The notes: generated from the letters alone by a model not told the origin. A stretch of DNA of 64,000 nucleotides from JADJOM01 sp046327715 (GCA_046327715.1 JAXLXY010000005.1:213136-277135), one strand, 5' to 3'. Counted from the stretch's first letter, positions 53,741-63,444 are shown. A program made the numbers and translations.

Positions 53741-54430
53741 GTGGACGAATTCATCCGGCAGGCATCGGGCGGCGGGGTGTCCGGGTTCGGCGTCGCGGAG
53801 ACCTTTGCGGCGCTGTTCCTGAGCTTCGGGCTCTGCCTGATCCTGGCGTACATCTACCGGCAGACGCACCGCGGCCTGTCCTACTCGGTGTCGTTCGTGC
53901 ACGCGATGATCATCATGGGCGTGACGGTGGCGGTGATCATGCTGATCATCGGCAGCAACATCGCCCGGGCGTTCACGCTGGTGGGCGCGCTGTCCATCAT
54001 CCGCTTCCGCAACGCGGTCAAGGACTCCCGCGACGTCGCGTTCATCTTCCTCACGATGGCGGTGGGGATGGCGGTGGGCACGGGGTTCTACCTGACGGCG
54101 GTGATCTTCACGATCTCCGCCTCGTTCATGGTCTATTTCCTCTCGCGGTTCGAGATCGGTGCCACGGTGAGCCGGGAGCAGCTGCTCAAGCTGCACGTGC
54201 CGCCCGAGGTTGACTACCACTCCGCCTTCAACGACCTGTTCTTCCGCTTTGCCCGGGAGCAGGCGCTCCTGTCCGTGGAGACCCTGCGCGACGGCACCGC
54301 CCTCGAGCTCATCTACTCGCTCGAGCTCAAGCCGGACGCCGACGAGGCGAAGTTCCTCGGGGAGCTGCGCGGGATCACCCGGGGCGGCAAGGTGGCGCTC
54401 CTGACGGGCAAGGAAAACATCGACGTATGA
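53741..54430 (+). CDS. DUF4956 membrane protein (229 aa)
   Basis: Four hydrophobic segments in the first 130 residues (FAALFLSFGLCLILAYIYR, IIMGVTVAVIMLIIG, FTLVGALSIIRFRNAVKDSRDVAFIFLTMAVG...) carrying the family signature GALSIIRFRNAVKDSRD, then a soluble C-terminal domain of about 95 residues. Commonly paired with VTC-domain and CotH proteins. GTG start; its stop overlaps the next start as ATGA. Function unknown. Confidence 0.85.
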   Translation: MDEFIRQASGGGVSGFGVAETFAALFLSFGLCLILAYIYRQTHRGLSYSVSFVHAMIIMGVTVAVIMLIIGSNIARAFTLVGALSIIRFRNAVKDSRDVAFIFLTMAVGMAVGTGFYLTAVIFTISASFMVYFLSRFEIGATVSREQLLKLHVPPEVDYHSAFNDLFFRFAREQALLSVETLRDGTALELIYSLELKPDADEAKFLGELRGITRGGKVALLTGKENIDV

Positions 54431-55560
54431 CCCAGCCCCTCTTCCCGCCGGCGTGGCGGGAGGGGTTCCGGCGGCACGAGCGGACCCTGGCCTGGGCCTG
54501 GGTGGCGCTCGTCGCCGGGTTCCTGGCGCTCCTCGTCCTGCCGCCCACCCGCCACTGGTTCCTGGGCCGGGTGGAGGCAGGCGTGCGCGCCTCGGAGGCC
54601 CGGTGGACGTCCCGCCTCGAGGAGGGGGAGCGGCTGCTGGCCGCCGGCGACTACGCCCTCGCGGCGCAGCGCCTGGATGCGCTCGACCGTGAGTTTCCCG
54701 CCCGGGACGTCCGGCATGGGCGCGACAAGGAACGGGAACGGCTCCTCCTGGCACTCGCGGCCGCCTACACCCGCCTCGAGCAGAAGGGCCGCGCGCTCCG
54801 GGCCGCCCAGGCGCTCGCCACCTTCGATCCGCTCAACTATCGCAATCACTACGCGCTGGCGCTGGTCTCCGACCACTTCCTGAGCGGCTGGGCCCTCGCG
54901 CCCGAGGCCCGGGACGCCTACGCCGCCGTGCTGGCCATCCACCCGAGCCACATGCCGTCGATGCGCGGCTACGTGGCCTACTACGCGGCGCGCGGGGAGT
55001 GGCCTGAGGTCCGCCGGATCTGGGGGGTCTACCTCGATGCCTTCCTGCTGCAGCCGGTGACCCTCCGGGCCGGGCGGGACAGTGTCACGGTGATGGCCAA
55101 CGCCACCGGCCGGGCCCAGGACGTGGAGTTCCTCCTGCCGCCGGGCGCCGCGGCCGACAGCCTGCGCTTCGACGCGCGGGGGATGGCCCTCGCGATCGAC
55201 CGGGTGGCGCTGGTGCGCCCGCTCCGCGCCGGCGTCGCGGAAGCGCGCACCGACCTGGTGCTGCCCCTGGCCGCGCCGCTCCGCGGCGACACCTCGCTCG
55301 GGCTGGCCGCGCCGGCCGCTGCGGCCGGGCTCGAGCGGGTGCGGGTGACGCTCCGGCTCTTCAAGCCGGCCGACAAGGCGCTGTGGAACAGCGTGTCCGC
55401 GGCCTACCGCAACCTGCTCGACTGGGACGGACTGGCCGCGGCCGGCGCCCGCATCGATGTGCTGCCCCGGGCGGGGCTCGCCGATTCGGTGCTGGGGCGG
55501 CAGGAGTGGGCCACCGAAGGCCAGGCGGGCCGGCGGGACGAGCAGGAGCTGCTGCGATGA
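54427..55560 (+). CDS. Membrane-anchored TPR-like hypothetical protein (377 aa)
   Basis: One N-terminal membrane anchor (about 23-40, LAWAWVALVAGFLALLVL), then helical repeats resembling tetratricopeptide units (GERLLAAGDYALAAQRLDALDREFPA, LALAAAYTRLEQKGRALRAAQALATFDP, AYAAVLAIHPSHMPSMRGYVAYYAARGEW). A beta-rich C-terminal region follows from about residue 205. No catalytic motif seen. It overlaps both neighbours by 4 bases, so it probably forms a complex with the DUF4956 and CotH proteins. Confidence 0.72.
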   Translation: MTQPLFPPAWREGFRRHERTLAWAWVALVAGFLALLVLPPTRHWFLGRVEAGVRASEARWTSRLEEGERLLAAGDYALAAQRLDALDREFPARDVRHGRDKERERLLLALAAAYTRLEQKGRALRAAQALATFDPLNYRNHYALALVSDHFLSGWALAPEARDAYAAVLAIHPSHMPSMRGYVAYYAARGEWPEVRRIWGVYLDAFLLQPVTLRAGRDSVTVMANATGRAQDVEFLLPPGAAADSLRFDARGMALAIDRVALVRPLRAGVAEARTDLVLPLAAPLRGDTSLGLAAPAAAAGLERVRVTLRLFKPADKALWNSVSAAYRNLLDWDGLAAAGARIDVLPRAGLADSVLGRQEWATEGQAGRRDEQELLR

Positions 55561-58500
55561 GGCCCCTGCGCTCCCTCCGGCTGTTCGACGCGGTTTGCCT
55601 GACCACCGTGCCGCTGCTGCTCGCCGGGTACCTGGTCTGGTCGGCCGCGGCGGCCTTCCGCCGCGACATCCAGTTCGACGACTGGTGGTCCGCGCGGTCC
55701 TCGGTCGAGTCCCGGTTCGACGCGCGGGTCCGCGCCTTCCGCAACCTGCCCCGGCTCCTCCGGGTGGAGCGCCGGCTCGACGCGGGCCGGAAGGACGCCG
55801 GCATCGTCCGGCTCTCGCTGCCGAGCGACACCTGGACCCGGATGTGGACCGACCCGCAGCTGGGCTGGGGGGTCTGGACCGACGCCGAGCTGACGCTCGA
55901 TGGCGGCACGCTCCCCGTCAAGCTCCGCAAGCGCGGCGACAACAGCGTGCACTGGTCCACCGACAAGCACACCATCACCGTGCGCACCCCGCGCGAGGAG
56001 TTCTTCAAGCGCTACCGCGCGTTCGGCCTGTCGGTCAAGGATCCGCTGCAGGCCTTCCTGGCCAACCGGCTGGCGGGGGAGTTCGGCCTGCTCGCCCCCA
56101 GCACCACGCTGGTGCCGGTGTTCCTCAACAACCGGTTCTCCGGCCTGTACCGCTTCATCGAGCCGGTGGACGAGTCGTTCCTGCGCCCGTTCGACCGCAT
56201 GCCGGGCAATATCTTCCGCGGCGACGCGGCCGAGCGCAGCGACTACTTCAAGGGCCTGCCGCGCGACGTGTTCCAGAATCCCTACATCTGGAACCGGGTG
56301 GCGATGAATGACCGGCCCACCGGCCCGGGCACCCGCCAGCTGGAGCGGTTCCTCGCCGACGTCAACGGCACCACGTTCGAGCGGCACCTGAGCCTGATGA
56401 ACCGGGTGGACCGGGCGGAGCTCACCCGGCTCCTCGCCTACCTGCTGCTCACCGGCGATCCGTACCACATGGACGCGGTCCACAACCAGCTGTGGTATGA
56501 GGACCCCTCCACCGGGATGCTGCACCCGATCCCGTGGGACACCCGGCTGCTGCGCCTGTCGCGCCAGGACCAGCGCCTGAGCCCGGTGTTCCGGGCCCTG
56601 CTGCGCGACCCCTTCCTGGTGGACGGCATCCTGCGCGAGGTGCGGCAGCGGCTCGACGGCGGCTTCCTCGAGACCGCCGACAGCCTGCTCCGGGCGATGG
56701 TGACCCGCTATCCCGACGCCATCGCCTACGACCAGCTGCGCGCGGGGCTGGTCCCGGACCCCGGGGACCCCGACGAGGCCCTCGGGTTGCTCCGGGCCAA
56801 TGCGACGGAGCTCCGGCGCTGGCTCGACCAGGCGGTGGTGGCCGTGGCCACCGGGCGCACGGGCGGGCTCACGGTCGTGGACCTGGACCTGCGCGGCTAC
56901 GTCGGCGTGGACCTGACCGCGCTGCAGCTCCCGGGCACGGGCGTGGCCCCCGCGGTGTTCCTCGACCGCAACCGGAACGGCGCCCTCGATGCCGGCGACC
57001 CGGCGGTGCCCGGGACGTACCGCGCGGGGGTCTTCACCCCGACGACGCCAGTGGCCCTGCTCCCCGGCTGGCGCACCGATACCCTCGGAGTGCGTCCCGG
57101 GCGGCTCGCCTATCGCCTCTTCGTGCGTGGCGCGTCCGGCCCGGTCGGCCCGGTCCTCGCCAACCGGGTCACCGGGGCCGCGGTGGAGCCGGTGGCGTGG
57201 ACGGCAGGCGAGGCCATCCCCGCCTCGCGCTCCTACAGCCCCTGGGCCTTCCCGGTGCCGGGGCACACGGTCCACCGGTGGAGCGGCACCGTGCGCCTGA
57301 CCGAGTCGGTCCGGATCCCCGAGGGCGACACCCTGATCGTGGCGGCCGGCACCACGCTGCGCCTCGCGCCCGACGTGAACATCGTTTCCCGGGGCCCCAT
57401 CCTCATGCAGGGCACCCGTGAGCGGCCGATCAACGTGATTCCCGATGTCCCCGGCAGGCCGTGGGGCACCTTCTCCGCCCTGCGCCACGGTGCCGACGGG
57501 ACCACCGTGACCTGGACCCGCTTCTACTACGGTGGTGGCGGGTTCCAGGACGGGGTGGAGTACATCGGCATGGTGAACCTGCACCGGGTGAACCGGGTGC
57601 TGTTCCGTCACGTGACCTTCGAGCAGAACGTGCGCAGCGACGACACCTTCCACGCGCTGCACAGCCAGTTCGTGCTGGACAGCTCGGAGTTCATCAACGC
57701 CAACTCCGACGCGGTCGACCTCGACATCTCCACCGGGATCATCGCCTACAACCGGTTCCGCAACTCCGGGGGCGATGCCATCGACCTCATGACCTCCACC
57801 CCCCTGGTCTACGGCAACCACATCGTGGGCTCCGGCGACAAGGGCGTGTCGGTGGGCGAGGCCAGCGGCCCGCTGGTGTTCAACAACTACATCGAGGGCT
57901 GCAAGCGGGGCGTGGAGGTGAAGGACCGCTCCACCCCGGTGGTGATCAACAACCAGCTGGTGCGCAATGGCGTGGGGGTCTACCAGGACCGGAAGAACTG
58001 GCGCTACGGCGGCGGCGCGTGGGCCACCGTGGCCAACAACGTCTTCGACGGGAACAAGCTCGGGATCCAGAGCGACGTCTTCTCGCGCCTCACGCTGGCC
58101 GACAACCTCGGGCTCGACACAGGCGTGGGCGCGGGCGCGGGGTGGATCGCCCGGACCGCCGCCACCCCCGCCTCACGCGAGGGCCTGGGCTGGCTGTACG
58201 CCCTGTACGGCATCCCGGCCGCGGCCGACACCGCGGGGCTGGCGCCCGGGCTCGAGCCCCGGCACCAGCCGGACCTGGTCGGCTCGCAGGAGTTCGAGGA
58301 CGACTTCGGCGAGTATACCGACGGATGGACAGCGGAGGAGAACATCGTGCGGCTCGTCAAGCGGCGGTCGGTGCTGACCCTCAGCGTGGAATCCCATCCC
58401 GGCGCCATCGCGCGCGCCGTGGACTGGACCGTGCCGCCCGGGGAGGAATGGATGGTGGTGGTCGAGGCCTCGACGGCCGAGCTGACCGGGGCCACGGTGG

Positions 58501-58775
58501 AGGTGACCGGGAGCGCGGGACCCCTCATCAGGCCGCTCGACCTCACCGGTGATCCGATGCTCTTCCGCCTCACCGCCCTCCGCCTGCCGCCGGGCCACTA
58601 TTCGGGCCTGCGACTCCGGGCCGCCCCGTCGCCACGGGTGGAGAAGATCGCCACCAAGACCGGCTGGATCGACCTCAAGCCCAGCGAACTCCACCTGCGC
58701 GGCTGGCGGCTGGTCCGCCTGCCGGCCACCCCCGCCACCACGGCGCTCGCCGCGCCGTCCTCGGAGCACCCGTGA
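55557..58775 (+). CDS. CotH-kinase-family protein with right-handed beta-helix domain (1072 aa)
   Basis: N-terminal anchor (residues 9-30), then a CotH-like domain of about 110-420: VKLRKRGDNSVHW, DPLQAFLANRLAGEFGLLAP, FLNNRFSGLYRFIEPVDESFL, MDAVHNQLWYEDPSTGMLHPIPWDTR. Residues about 590-900 are NosD/CASH-type beta-helix repeats with many N/D-turns (FINANSDAVDLDISTGIIAYNRF, GVSVGEASGPLVFNNYIEGC, VVINNQLVRNGVGVY). A C-terminal beta domain follows. CotH proteins of spore formers are protein kinases. The beta-helix suggests binding to a polysaccharide on the cell surface. ATG 55557 overlaps the previous stop. Confidence 0.83.
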   Translation: MRPLRSLRLFDAVCLTTVPLLLAGYLVWSAAAAFRRDIQFDDWWSARSSVESRFDARVRAFRNLPRLLRVERRLDAGRKDAGIVRLSLPSDTWTRMWTDPQLGWGVWTDAELTLDGGTLPVKLRKRGDNSVHWSTDKHTITVRTPREEFFKRYRAFGLSVKDPLQAFLANRLAGEFGLLAPSTTLVPVFLNNRFSGLYRFIEPVDESFLRPFDRMPGNIFRGDAAERSDYFKGLPRDVFQNPYIWNRVAMNDRPTGPGTRQLERFLADVNGTTFERHLSLMNRVDRAELTRLLAYLLLTGDPYHMDAVHNQLWYEDPSTGMLHPIPWDTRLLRLSRQDQRLSPVFRALLRDPFLVDGILREVRQRLDGGFLETADSLLRAMVTRYPDAIAYDQLRAGLVPDPGDPDEALGLLRANATELRRWLDQAVVAVATGRTGGLTVVDLDLRGYVGVDLTALQLPGTGVAPAVFLDRNRNGALDAGDPAVPGTYRAGVFTPTTPVALLPGWRTDTLGVRPGRLAYRLFVRGASGPVGPVLANRVTGAAVEPVAWTAGEAIPASRSYSPWAFPVPGHTVHRWSGTVRLTESVRIPEGDTLIVAAGTTLRLAPDVNIVSRGPILMQGTRERPINVIPDVPGRPWGTFSALRHGADGTTVTWTRFYYGGGGFQDGVEYIGMVNLHRVNRVLFRHVTFEQNVRSDDTFHALHSQFVLDSSEFINANSDAVDLDISTGIIAYNRFRNSGGDAIDLMTSTPLVYGNHIVGSGDKGVSVGEASGPLVFNNYIEGCKRGVEVKDRSTPVVINNQLVRNGVGVYQDRKNWRYGGGAWATVANNVFDGNKLGIQSDVFSRLTLADNLGLDTGVGAGAGWIARTAATPASREGLGWLYALYGIPAAADTAGLAPGLEPRHQPDLVGSQEFEDDFGEYTDGWTAEENIVRLVKRRSVLTLSVESHPGAIARAVDWTVPPGEEWMVVVEASTAELTGATVEVTGSAGPLIRPLDLTGDPMLFRLTALRLPPGHYSGLRLRAAPSPRVEKIATKTGWIDLKPSELHLRGWRLVRLPATPATTALAAPSSEHP

Positions 58776-59794
58776 GCCACCCGCTCCTGGCCGGCGCGCT
58801 CGCGCTGGCGATCGCGGCGCCCCTGGGGGCGCCGCAGGACGCCCCCTACACGTTCGTGGTGCTGGGCCACGTGCGCGGCGGCGCCACCGGCGAACTCAGT
58901 CCCAAGCTTCCCGAGTTGCTGCAGCGGGTACGGGCCGAGCGGCCGGCGTTCGTGGTGATCAACGGGGACCTGATCTGGGGCGACATCGACCACAACCCCG
59001 CCCGGACCGAGGTGCTCGAGCGGCAGTGGACCCAGCTCGACTCCGCCCTCGCCACCCTCGGCGTGCCGGTCTACCGCACCCCCGGCAACCACGACATCAG
59101 CGACCTGCCCAGCCGCGATGTCTGGACCCGGCGCTACGGGCCGCCGGCGCACGTCGAGCGGATCCACGGCAGCCGGTTCATCTTCGTGCCCAGCCCCTGG
59201 ATCCCCCAGGACGGCGACACCCGCCACAACCCGTTCGTGCGGCCCACCGCACTCGACTCGCTGCCGCTCGCCTGGCTCCAGGGCGTGCTCCGCGAGCCGG
59301 GGGAATGGCCGCACTCCTTCGTCTTCATGCATCACCTCTTCTGGTGGGACTCGACCGCCAGCTGGTACCGCGACGTGCACCCGCTGCTGGGCCCCGCCGG
59401 CGTGCGCTGGGTGTTCGGCGGCGACCTGGGCCCGCTCAAGTTCAGCTGGGTCACCCGGGACAGCGTCCGCTACGTGCAGTCGAGCATGGAGGCGGGCACC
59501 CAGCTGCAGACGCTGCGGAACCTCGAGAAGAGCCGCTTGCTCTCCTCGCAGTTCGATACCTACCTCGTGGTGCGGGTGGACGGCCCGGCGGTGGACGTGG
59601 CGGTGCGGACCTTCGGCGAGTTCAGCAACCCGATGTTCACGCCGGAGCGGTACACGGCCATGCTCGAGCCGGTGCCGGTGCCGGCCAGCGCACGCTGGGC
59701 GGCAATGTTCTCGGTGAAGCGGGTCCTGGCGGGTTTGCTGGTGCTGCTGACGGGAACCGCGCTCGGCTGGCGCCTGGCGCGGCGCCGGGCCTGA
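58772..59794 (+). CDS. Secreted metallophosphoesterase with C-terminal anchor (340 aa)
   Basis: Signal peptide (LLAGALALAIAAPLGAPQDA), then calcineurin-like motifs VINGDLIWGDID, RTPGNHDISD, FMHHLFWWDS and FGGDLGPLKFSW. The first motif, normally D-x-H, reads VVLGHVRGG with no Asp, so metal site 1 may be altered. A C-terminal hydrophobic segment followed by RLARRRA would anchor it in the membrane. GTG start overlaps the CotH stop. It may remove phosphate groups added by the CotH-like kinase, but this is inference from order. Confidence 0.8.
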   Translation: MSHPLLAGALALAIAAPLGAPQDAPYTFVVLGHVRGGATGELSPKLPELLQRVRAERPAFVVINGDLIWGDIDHNPARTEVLERQWTQLDSALATLGVPVYRTPGNHDISDLPSRDVWTRRYGPPAHVERIHGSRFIFVPSPWIPQDGDTRHNPFVRPTALDSLPLAWLQGVLREPGEWPHSFVFMHHLFWWDSTASWYRDVHPLLGPAGVRWVFGGDLGPLKFSWVTRDSVRYVQSSMEAGTQLQTLRNLEKSRLLSSQFDTYLVVRVDGPAVDVAVRTFGEFSNPMFTPERYTAMLEPVPVPASARWAAMFSVKRVLAGLLVLLTGTALGWRLARRRA

Positions 59795-59801
59795 ACCGGC
59801 A

Positions 59802-60746
59802 TCACACCGGACCTGCCGCCTGGTCGCGCAGCGCCGCCCGCAGCTCCGGGGCGGCGTTCACGTGGGCGGGCGGACCATCGGTGAGGTAGCCGAGCCACTC
59901 CCCCCAGGTCCAGGCCGCCACCATGGCCACCAGCGGCGCCAGGGACAGCAGGTACATGCGGGCCGCGGGCCCGGAGCGAAACGCCCGTCGCGCCATCCGC
60001 CACAGGATGACCGGTGGCAGCAGCGGGGCGAGGCAGGCGTACAGCGCCCGCCGCCCCACGGAGCCGCCGAACCGGTTCCGGTTGCAGGCGAACATCCGGC
60101 CGAAGGCATACCGTTCGTACACGGCGTCGGCGAAGGTCACGGCCCGCCGGGTGCGCACCTCCGCCTCAGGCACCAGCCACAACTCCCCGAAACGTCCGGC
60201 CAGGGCGGCGTTGACCGCCGTCTCGTGGAAGGTCTCCTGCCACAGGTCCCGCACCGCCTCGAGCTGCTCACGGCGGTAGGAGACGTTGCACACCGTTAGC
60301 GCCGGGGCAGGTCCCGCGGCCACGGGGCGCATGTAGCGGTAGTAGTCCACCAGGTAGAACGCCCAGGTGACCGTGCTGCCCGCGTGGTCGGTCTCCACTG
60401 CGCCCCCGACCACCGCGCGGCCCGGGGCATGGGCCGCCACCAGCCGGCGCAGCCAGTCGCGCGCCGGCCGGCAATGATCCTCGGTGAGGACGATGAGGTC
60501 GCCGGTCGCCTCGCGCAGGGCACGGCTGGCGATCTCGATCGGGGTGCTCTGGCCCTCGTTGCGGATGATCCGCACCGCCGGATAGCGCGGGGCCAGCGCC
60601 GTGATCCCGGGGAGATTCGGGTCGGCGACCGCCAGGATCTCGTGGGGCGGGGGCCCTTCCTGCGCCAGCACCAGGTCCAGGCACCGGGCCAGGTGGTCCG
60701 CGCCGGCGATGGCGCAGACCAGGACCGAAACGCGGGGCTCGGCCAT
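59802..60746 (-). CDS. GT2 glycosyltransferase with membrane tail, paralogue of 24369 (314 aa)
   Basis: RVSVLVCAIAGADHLARCLDLVLAQ starts a GT2 fold. LIVLTEDHCRPARDWLRRLV carries Glu-Asp-His in the DxD position, then GGAVETDHAG and LTVCNVSYRREQLE. The last 85 residues hold two hydrophobic segments ending TWGEWLGYLTDGP. Its domain order and key blocks match the enzyme at 24369. It is 3 bases after the membrane protein gene and the third gene of the leftward operon from 63444. It converges with the phosphoesterase gene with a 7-base gap. Confidence 0.82.
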   Translation of the reverse strand: MAEPRVSVLVCAIAGADHLARCLDLVLAQEGPPPHEILAVADPNLPGITALAPRYPAVRIIRNEGQSTPIEIASRALREATGDLIVLTEDHCRPARDWLRRLVAAHAPGRAVVGGAVETDHAGSTVTWAFYLVDYYRYMRPVAAGPAPALTVCNVSYRREQLEAVRDLWQETFHETAVNAALAGRFGELWLVPEAEVRTRRAVTFADAVYERYAFGRMFACNRNRFGGSVGRRALYACLAPLLPPVILWRMARRAFRSGPAARMYLLSLAPLVAMVAAWTWGEWLGYLTDGPPAHVNAAPELRAALRDQAAGPV

Positions 60747-60749
60747 CGG

Positions 60750-62267
60750 TCAGGCGTCGCCGGCGGGCGCGAAGGCCGCGTCGCGCCAGAGGAGCCAGAG
60801 GACCACGCCCGTCAGGAGCAGCACCATGAGCGGCGTTCCCCCCTTGGCGAGCGCCGGCAGGTACGCCATGGCCGTCTTCTGGAGGACCGTGTGCCAGGGC
60901 AGCTCCGGCCCCAGGGTGAAGACCCGGAGCAGCGCCGTGAAGATGTTCTCGCGGGTCATGGCCATGGCCCAGGCGATCGTGACCGTCGGCACCACGAGCA
61001 GCCAGGTCACGCCGCGGGGCAGGTGCAGCAGCACCGGTACCAGGGCCACGAACAGCAGCGGCACCGCCGGCACGAGGTACCGCACACCGGTGTTCCACTG
61101 CAGCGCGGCGAACGAGACGGCCGAGCAGAAGAGGTAGAGCGCCAGGCTGGCGCCCAGCAGCAGGACGAGCTCCGCCCCCCCCACCCCCCCGGTGCGCCCG
61201 CGGTAGCGTGGGGCCAGCAGGGCGGCGAGGAGCATCGGACAGGAGACGATCAGGCCGTAGCGCGGGTCCAGCAGGTTCCGCCACAGCAGGTCGAAGGTGG
61301 GCACCTGGAGGCCGTTCCACCCGTCGGTGGAAAGCTCCGTGGCCGGCATGTACCGCTGTGCCGGGAACCAGGGGCTGCCGAAGGCCACCGCCTGGTAGGC
61401 AAGGAGGGCGGCGATGGGCCCGGCGGCGCCAAGGGTGAAGTCGGCGCCCTGGCGGATCCCGAGCCCGGCGCCCCCGCGCCGCCAGCCCGTTCCCACCAGC
61501 CACAGCCCGAAGGCGAGCAGCAGCGGTGCGGCGGAGTAGTCGCACAGCAGGCCGAGCCCCAGGGCAAACCCCGCCCAGCGGACCCGGCCCCGCGGCAGCA
61601 GCCGGTCGATGGTGGTCTCGCCCCCATGCCAGGCCAGCGCCAGGTACGCGGCCAGGGTGCAGTAGGCCAGGGCCAGGTTCTGGTTGAGGAAGGCGGAGCG
61701 GAAGAACACCGGGGTCCCGAGCGCGAACAGCAGCGCCAGCCAGAGGGCGGTGCGCTCGTCGCGCAGCCGCGCGCGCAGGAACAGGAACACCAGCACCGCG
61801 GCGGCGGCACCGACCGGCACGTTGAAGAGGAGGTGGATGGCGGCGGCGGCGAGCCCGAGCTTCACGTCGAGGCCCCGGGCGCGCATCTCGTTCATGAAGC
61901 GGGTCCGGTTGGGCCGCGGATCCTCGTAGGTGGCCGGTGGCTTGGGGGCGGCCAGGCTCGGCACGGCGCGCAGCAGGCCCTCGATCGCGGGCGAGGCCAC
62001 GGCGTAGGGCACCGCCGCGAGGAGCGAGACGCCGGGATTGTTGTTGATGTAGGCGCCGCGACCGGGGATCTCGAAGAGGTCGGGGTGGAGCCCGAGGTAG
62101 CGGTCCACCCGCACGGAGGCGCTTTCACCGAGCGCGATGGCGAGGTAGGTCTCGCGCACCACGTTCGGTGCAAAGTGGATGGCGTAGACGAGCGCCACCG
62201 TCAGGAAGAGACGGCCCGGGAGACCGAGGCCCCCGGGCCGCCGCGCACCCGCCAACCCCGCGGTCAT
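60750..62267 (-). CDS. Polytopic membrane protein, GT-C-like (505 aa)
   Basis: About 11-12 hydrophobic segments. The first loop has acidic and aromatic residues in RVDRYLGLHPDLFEIPGRGAYINNNPGVSLLAAVPYA, which recalls GT-C enzymes (GRGAY-NNNPG-SLLA). Later: GTPVFFRSAFLNQNLALAYCTLAAYLAL and WNTGVRYLVPAVPLLFV. I cannot assign a family securely. A lipid-linked-sugar glycosyltransferase or polymerase is the best guess from context. ATG at 62267, 7 bases after the radical SAM gene. Confidence 0.65.
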   Translation of the reverse strand: MTAGLAGARRPGGLGLPGRLFLTVALVYAIHFAPNVVRETYLAIALGESASVRVDRYLGLHPDLFEIPGRGAYINNNPGVSLLAAVPYAVASPAIEGLLRAVPSLAAPKPPATYEDPRPNRTRFMNEMRARGLDVKLGLAAAAIHLLFNVPVGAAAAVLVFLFLRARLRDERTALWLALLFALGTPVFFRSAFLNQNLALAYCTLAAYLALAWHGGETTIDRLLPRGRVRWAGFALGLGLLCDYSAAPLLLAFGLWLVGTGWRRGGAGLGIRQGADFTLGAAGPIAALLAYQAVAFGSPWFPAQRYMPATELSTDGWNGLQVPTFDLLWRNLLDPRYGLIVSCPMLLAALLAPRYRGRTGGVGGAELVLLLGASLALYLFCSAVSFAALQWNTGVRYLVPAVPLLFVALVPVLLHLPRGVTWLLVVPTVTIAWAMAMTRENIFTALLRVFTLGPELPWHTVLQKTAMAYLPALAKGGTPLMVLLLTGVVLWLLWRDAAFAPAGDA

Positions 62268-62274
62268 CGCGCGG

Positions 62275-63444
62275 TCAGTACGCCGATTCCTCGGCGGTGG
62301 CCGGCTCCGGCTCCCCGCCGGGGGCCGGGCCGTCCGCCAGGCTCACCGGCAGGCGCTCGGAGGGGTGCAGCGGGAGCGGCTTGCTCCAGACCTTCCCCTT
62401 GATGGTGGCCTCGAGCAGCGGCAGCGGCTGGTAGACGATGCTCGACCACATGAAGACCTCCGTGGTGCACCAGCACTCCTTCCGGGCAATCGAGGCGCGC
62501 AGCGCCTTGGCCTCGGCCGAGTGCCAGATCTCGGGGAAGGTCTTCTGCCGCAGGTTGCCGATGGGCTTGTGGATCTCGCAGACGCCGACATCGCCGTTGG
62601 CGTACACCACGCCGCTGATCTTGCCCGCCTTGCAGGGCACCACCTGCCGCTCCTGCTTCACCGATTCCGTCTTGGCCCACTGCAGCATCGGCTCCACCGC
62701 CGAGCCCATGCGGCCCTCCTCGCGCGGTGCCCAGAGCCGGCGGATGTACTCGTAGAGGTCCTCGTACTGCTTGAGGCTCGGGCCCTTGAGCGTGGGGTTC
62801 TTCCGGTCGCCGCGGATGATGGCCAGGTTGTGGTGGTCCATCTGCGGGCAGCGCTCATAGAGGTAGGTCGTGAGCTTCTTGATCTCCTCCATGTTCACGT
62901 CGGTGGCCGTGGAGATGGAGTGCACCCGGACCCGCGGGTCTTCCTTCTGCAGCTCGACCAGCGCGTCGTAGGTCTCCATCGCCTTCTTGAAGGCATGGCG
63001 CGCCACCCGGAACTTGTCGTGGAACTCGGGCATGCCGTCGAGGGAGATCTCGGCCACGAAGAGGTCGAGCGTCGGCTCCTTGAGCACCTCGCGGATGGCC
63101 GCGATGCAGCGCTCCGTGAAGTACCCGTTGGTCGGCACGTAGATCTGCTTGACGCCGTTGGTGCGGATGAACTTGCGGCAGATGTCGCCGAATTCCTTGC
63201 GCAGGAACGGCTCGCCGCCGGAGAGGTTGAGGTTCTCGATCTGCCCCAGGGAGTCGGAGAGCGCGAAGATCTCCTCCTTGGAGAGGTCGTCCTTCTTGTT
63301 GAGGCTGGTCCAGTAGAAGCAGTGCTCGCACTTCATGTTGCAGATGCTGTTGATGAACAGCACCAGGAAGGGCGGGCTATCCATGTCGCGATAGCTGTAG
63401 CTCGTCAGGCGCGCATGACGGGCGATGCGCTTGATCGGGTTCAT
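62275..63444 (-). CDS. Radical SAM/SPASM-domain protein (389 aa)
   Basis: Radical SAM cluster site INSICNMKCEHCFYW with Cys35, Cys39 and Cys42 (CxxxCxxC), SAM-binding NLSGGEPFLRKEF and DLFVAEISLDGMPEFHDK. The C-terminal SPASM region contains VVPCKAGKISGVVYANGDVGVCEIHKPIGN and ECWC for a further Fe-S cluster. Such proteins oxidise or crosslink peptides or modify sugars. A Pro/Glu-rich tail of about 30 residues ends the protein. First gene of the leftward operon, with a sigma-54-like site 56 bases upstream. No precursor-peptide gene is seen beside it. Confidence 0.87.
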   Translation of the reverse strand: MNPIKRIARHARLTSYSYRDMDSPPFLVLFINSICNMKCEHCFYWTSLNKKDDLSKEEIFALSDSLGQIENLNLSGGEPFLRKEFGDICRKFIRTNGVKQIYVPTNGYFTERCIAAIREVLKEPTLDLFVAEISLDGMPEFHDKFRVARHAFKKAMETYDALVELQKEDPRVRVHSISTATDVNMEEIKKLTTYLYERCPQMDHHNLAIIRGDRKNPTLKGPSLKQYEDLYEYIRRLWAPREEGRMGSAVEPMLQWAKTESVKQERQVVPCKAGKISGVVYANGDVGVCEIHKPIGNLRQKTFPEIWHSAEAKALRASIARKECWCTTEVFMWSSIVYQPLPLLEATIKGKVWSKPLPLHPSERLPVSLADGPAPGGEPEPATAEESAY

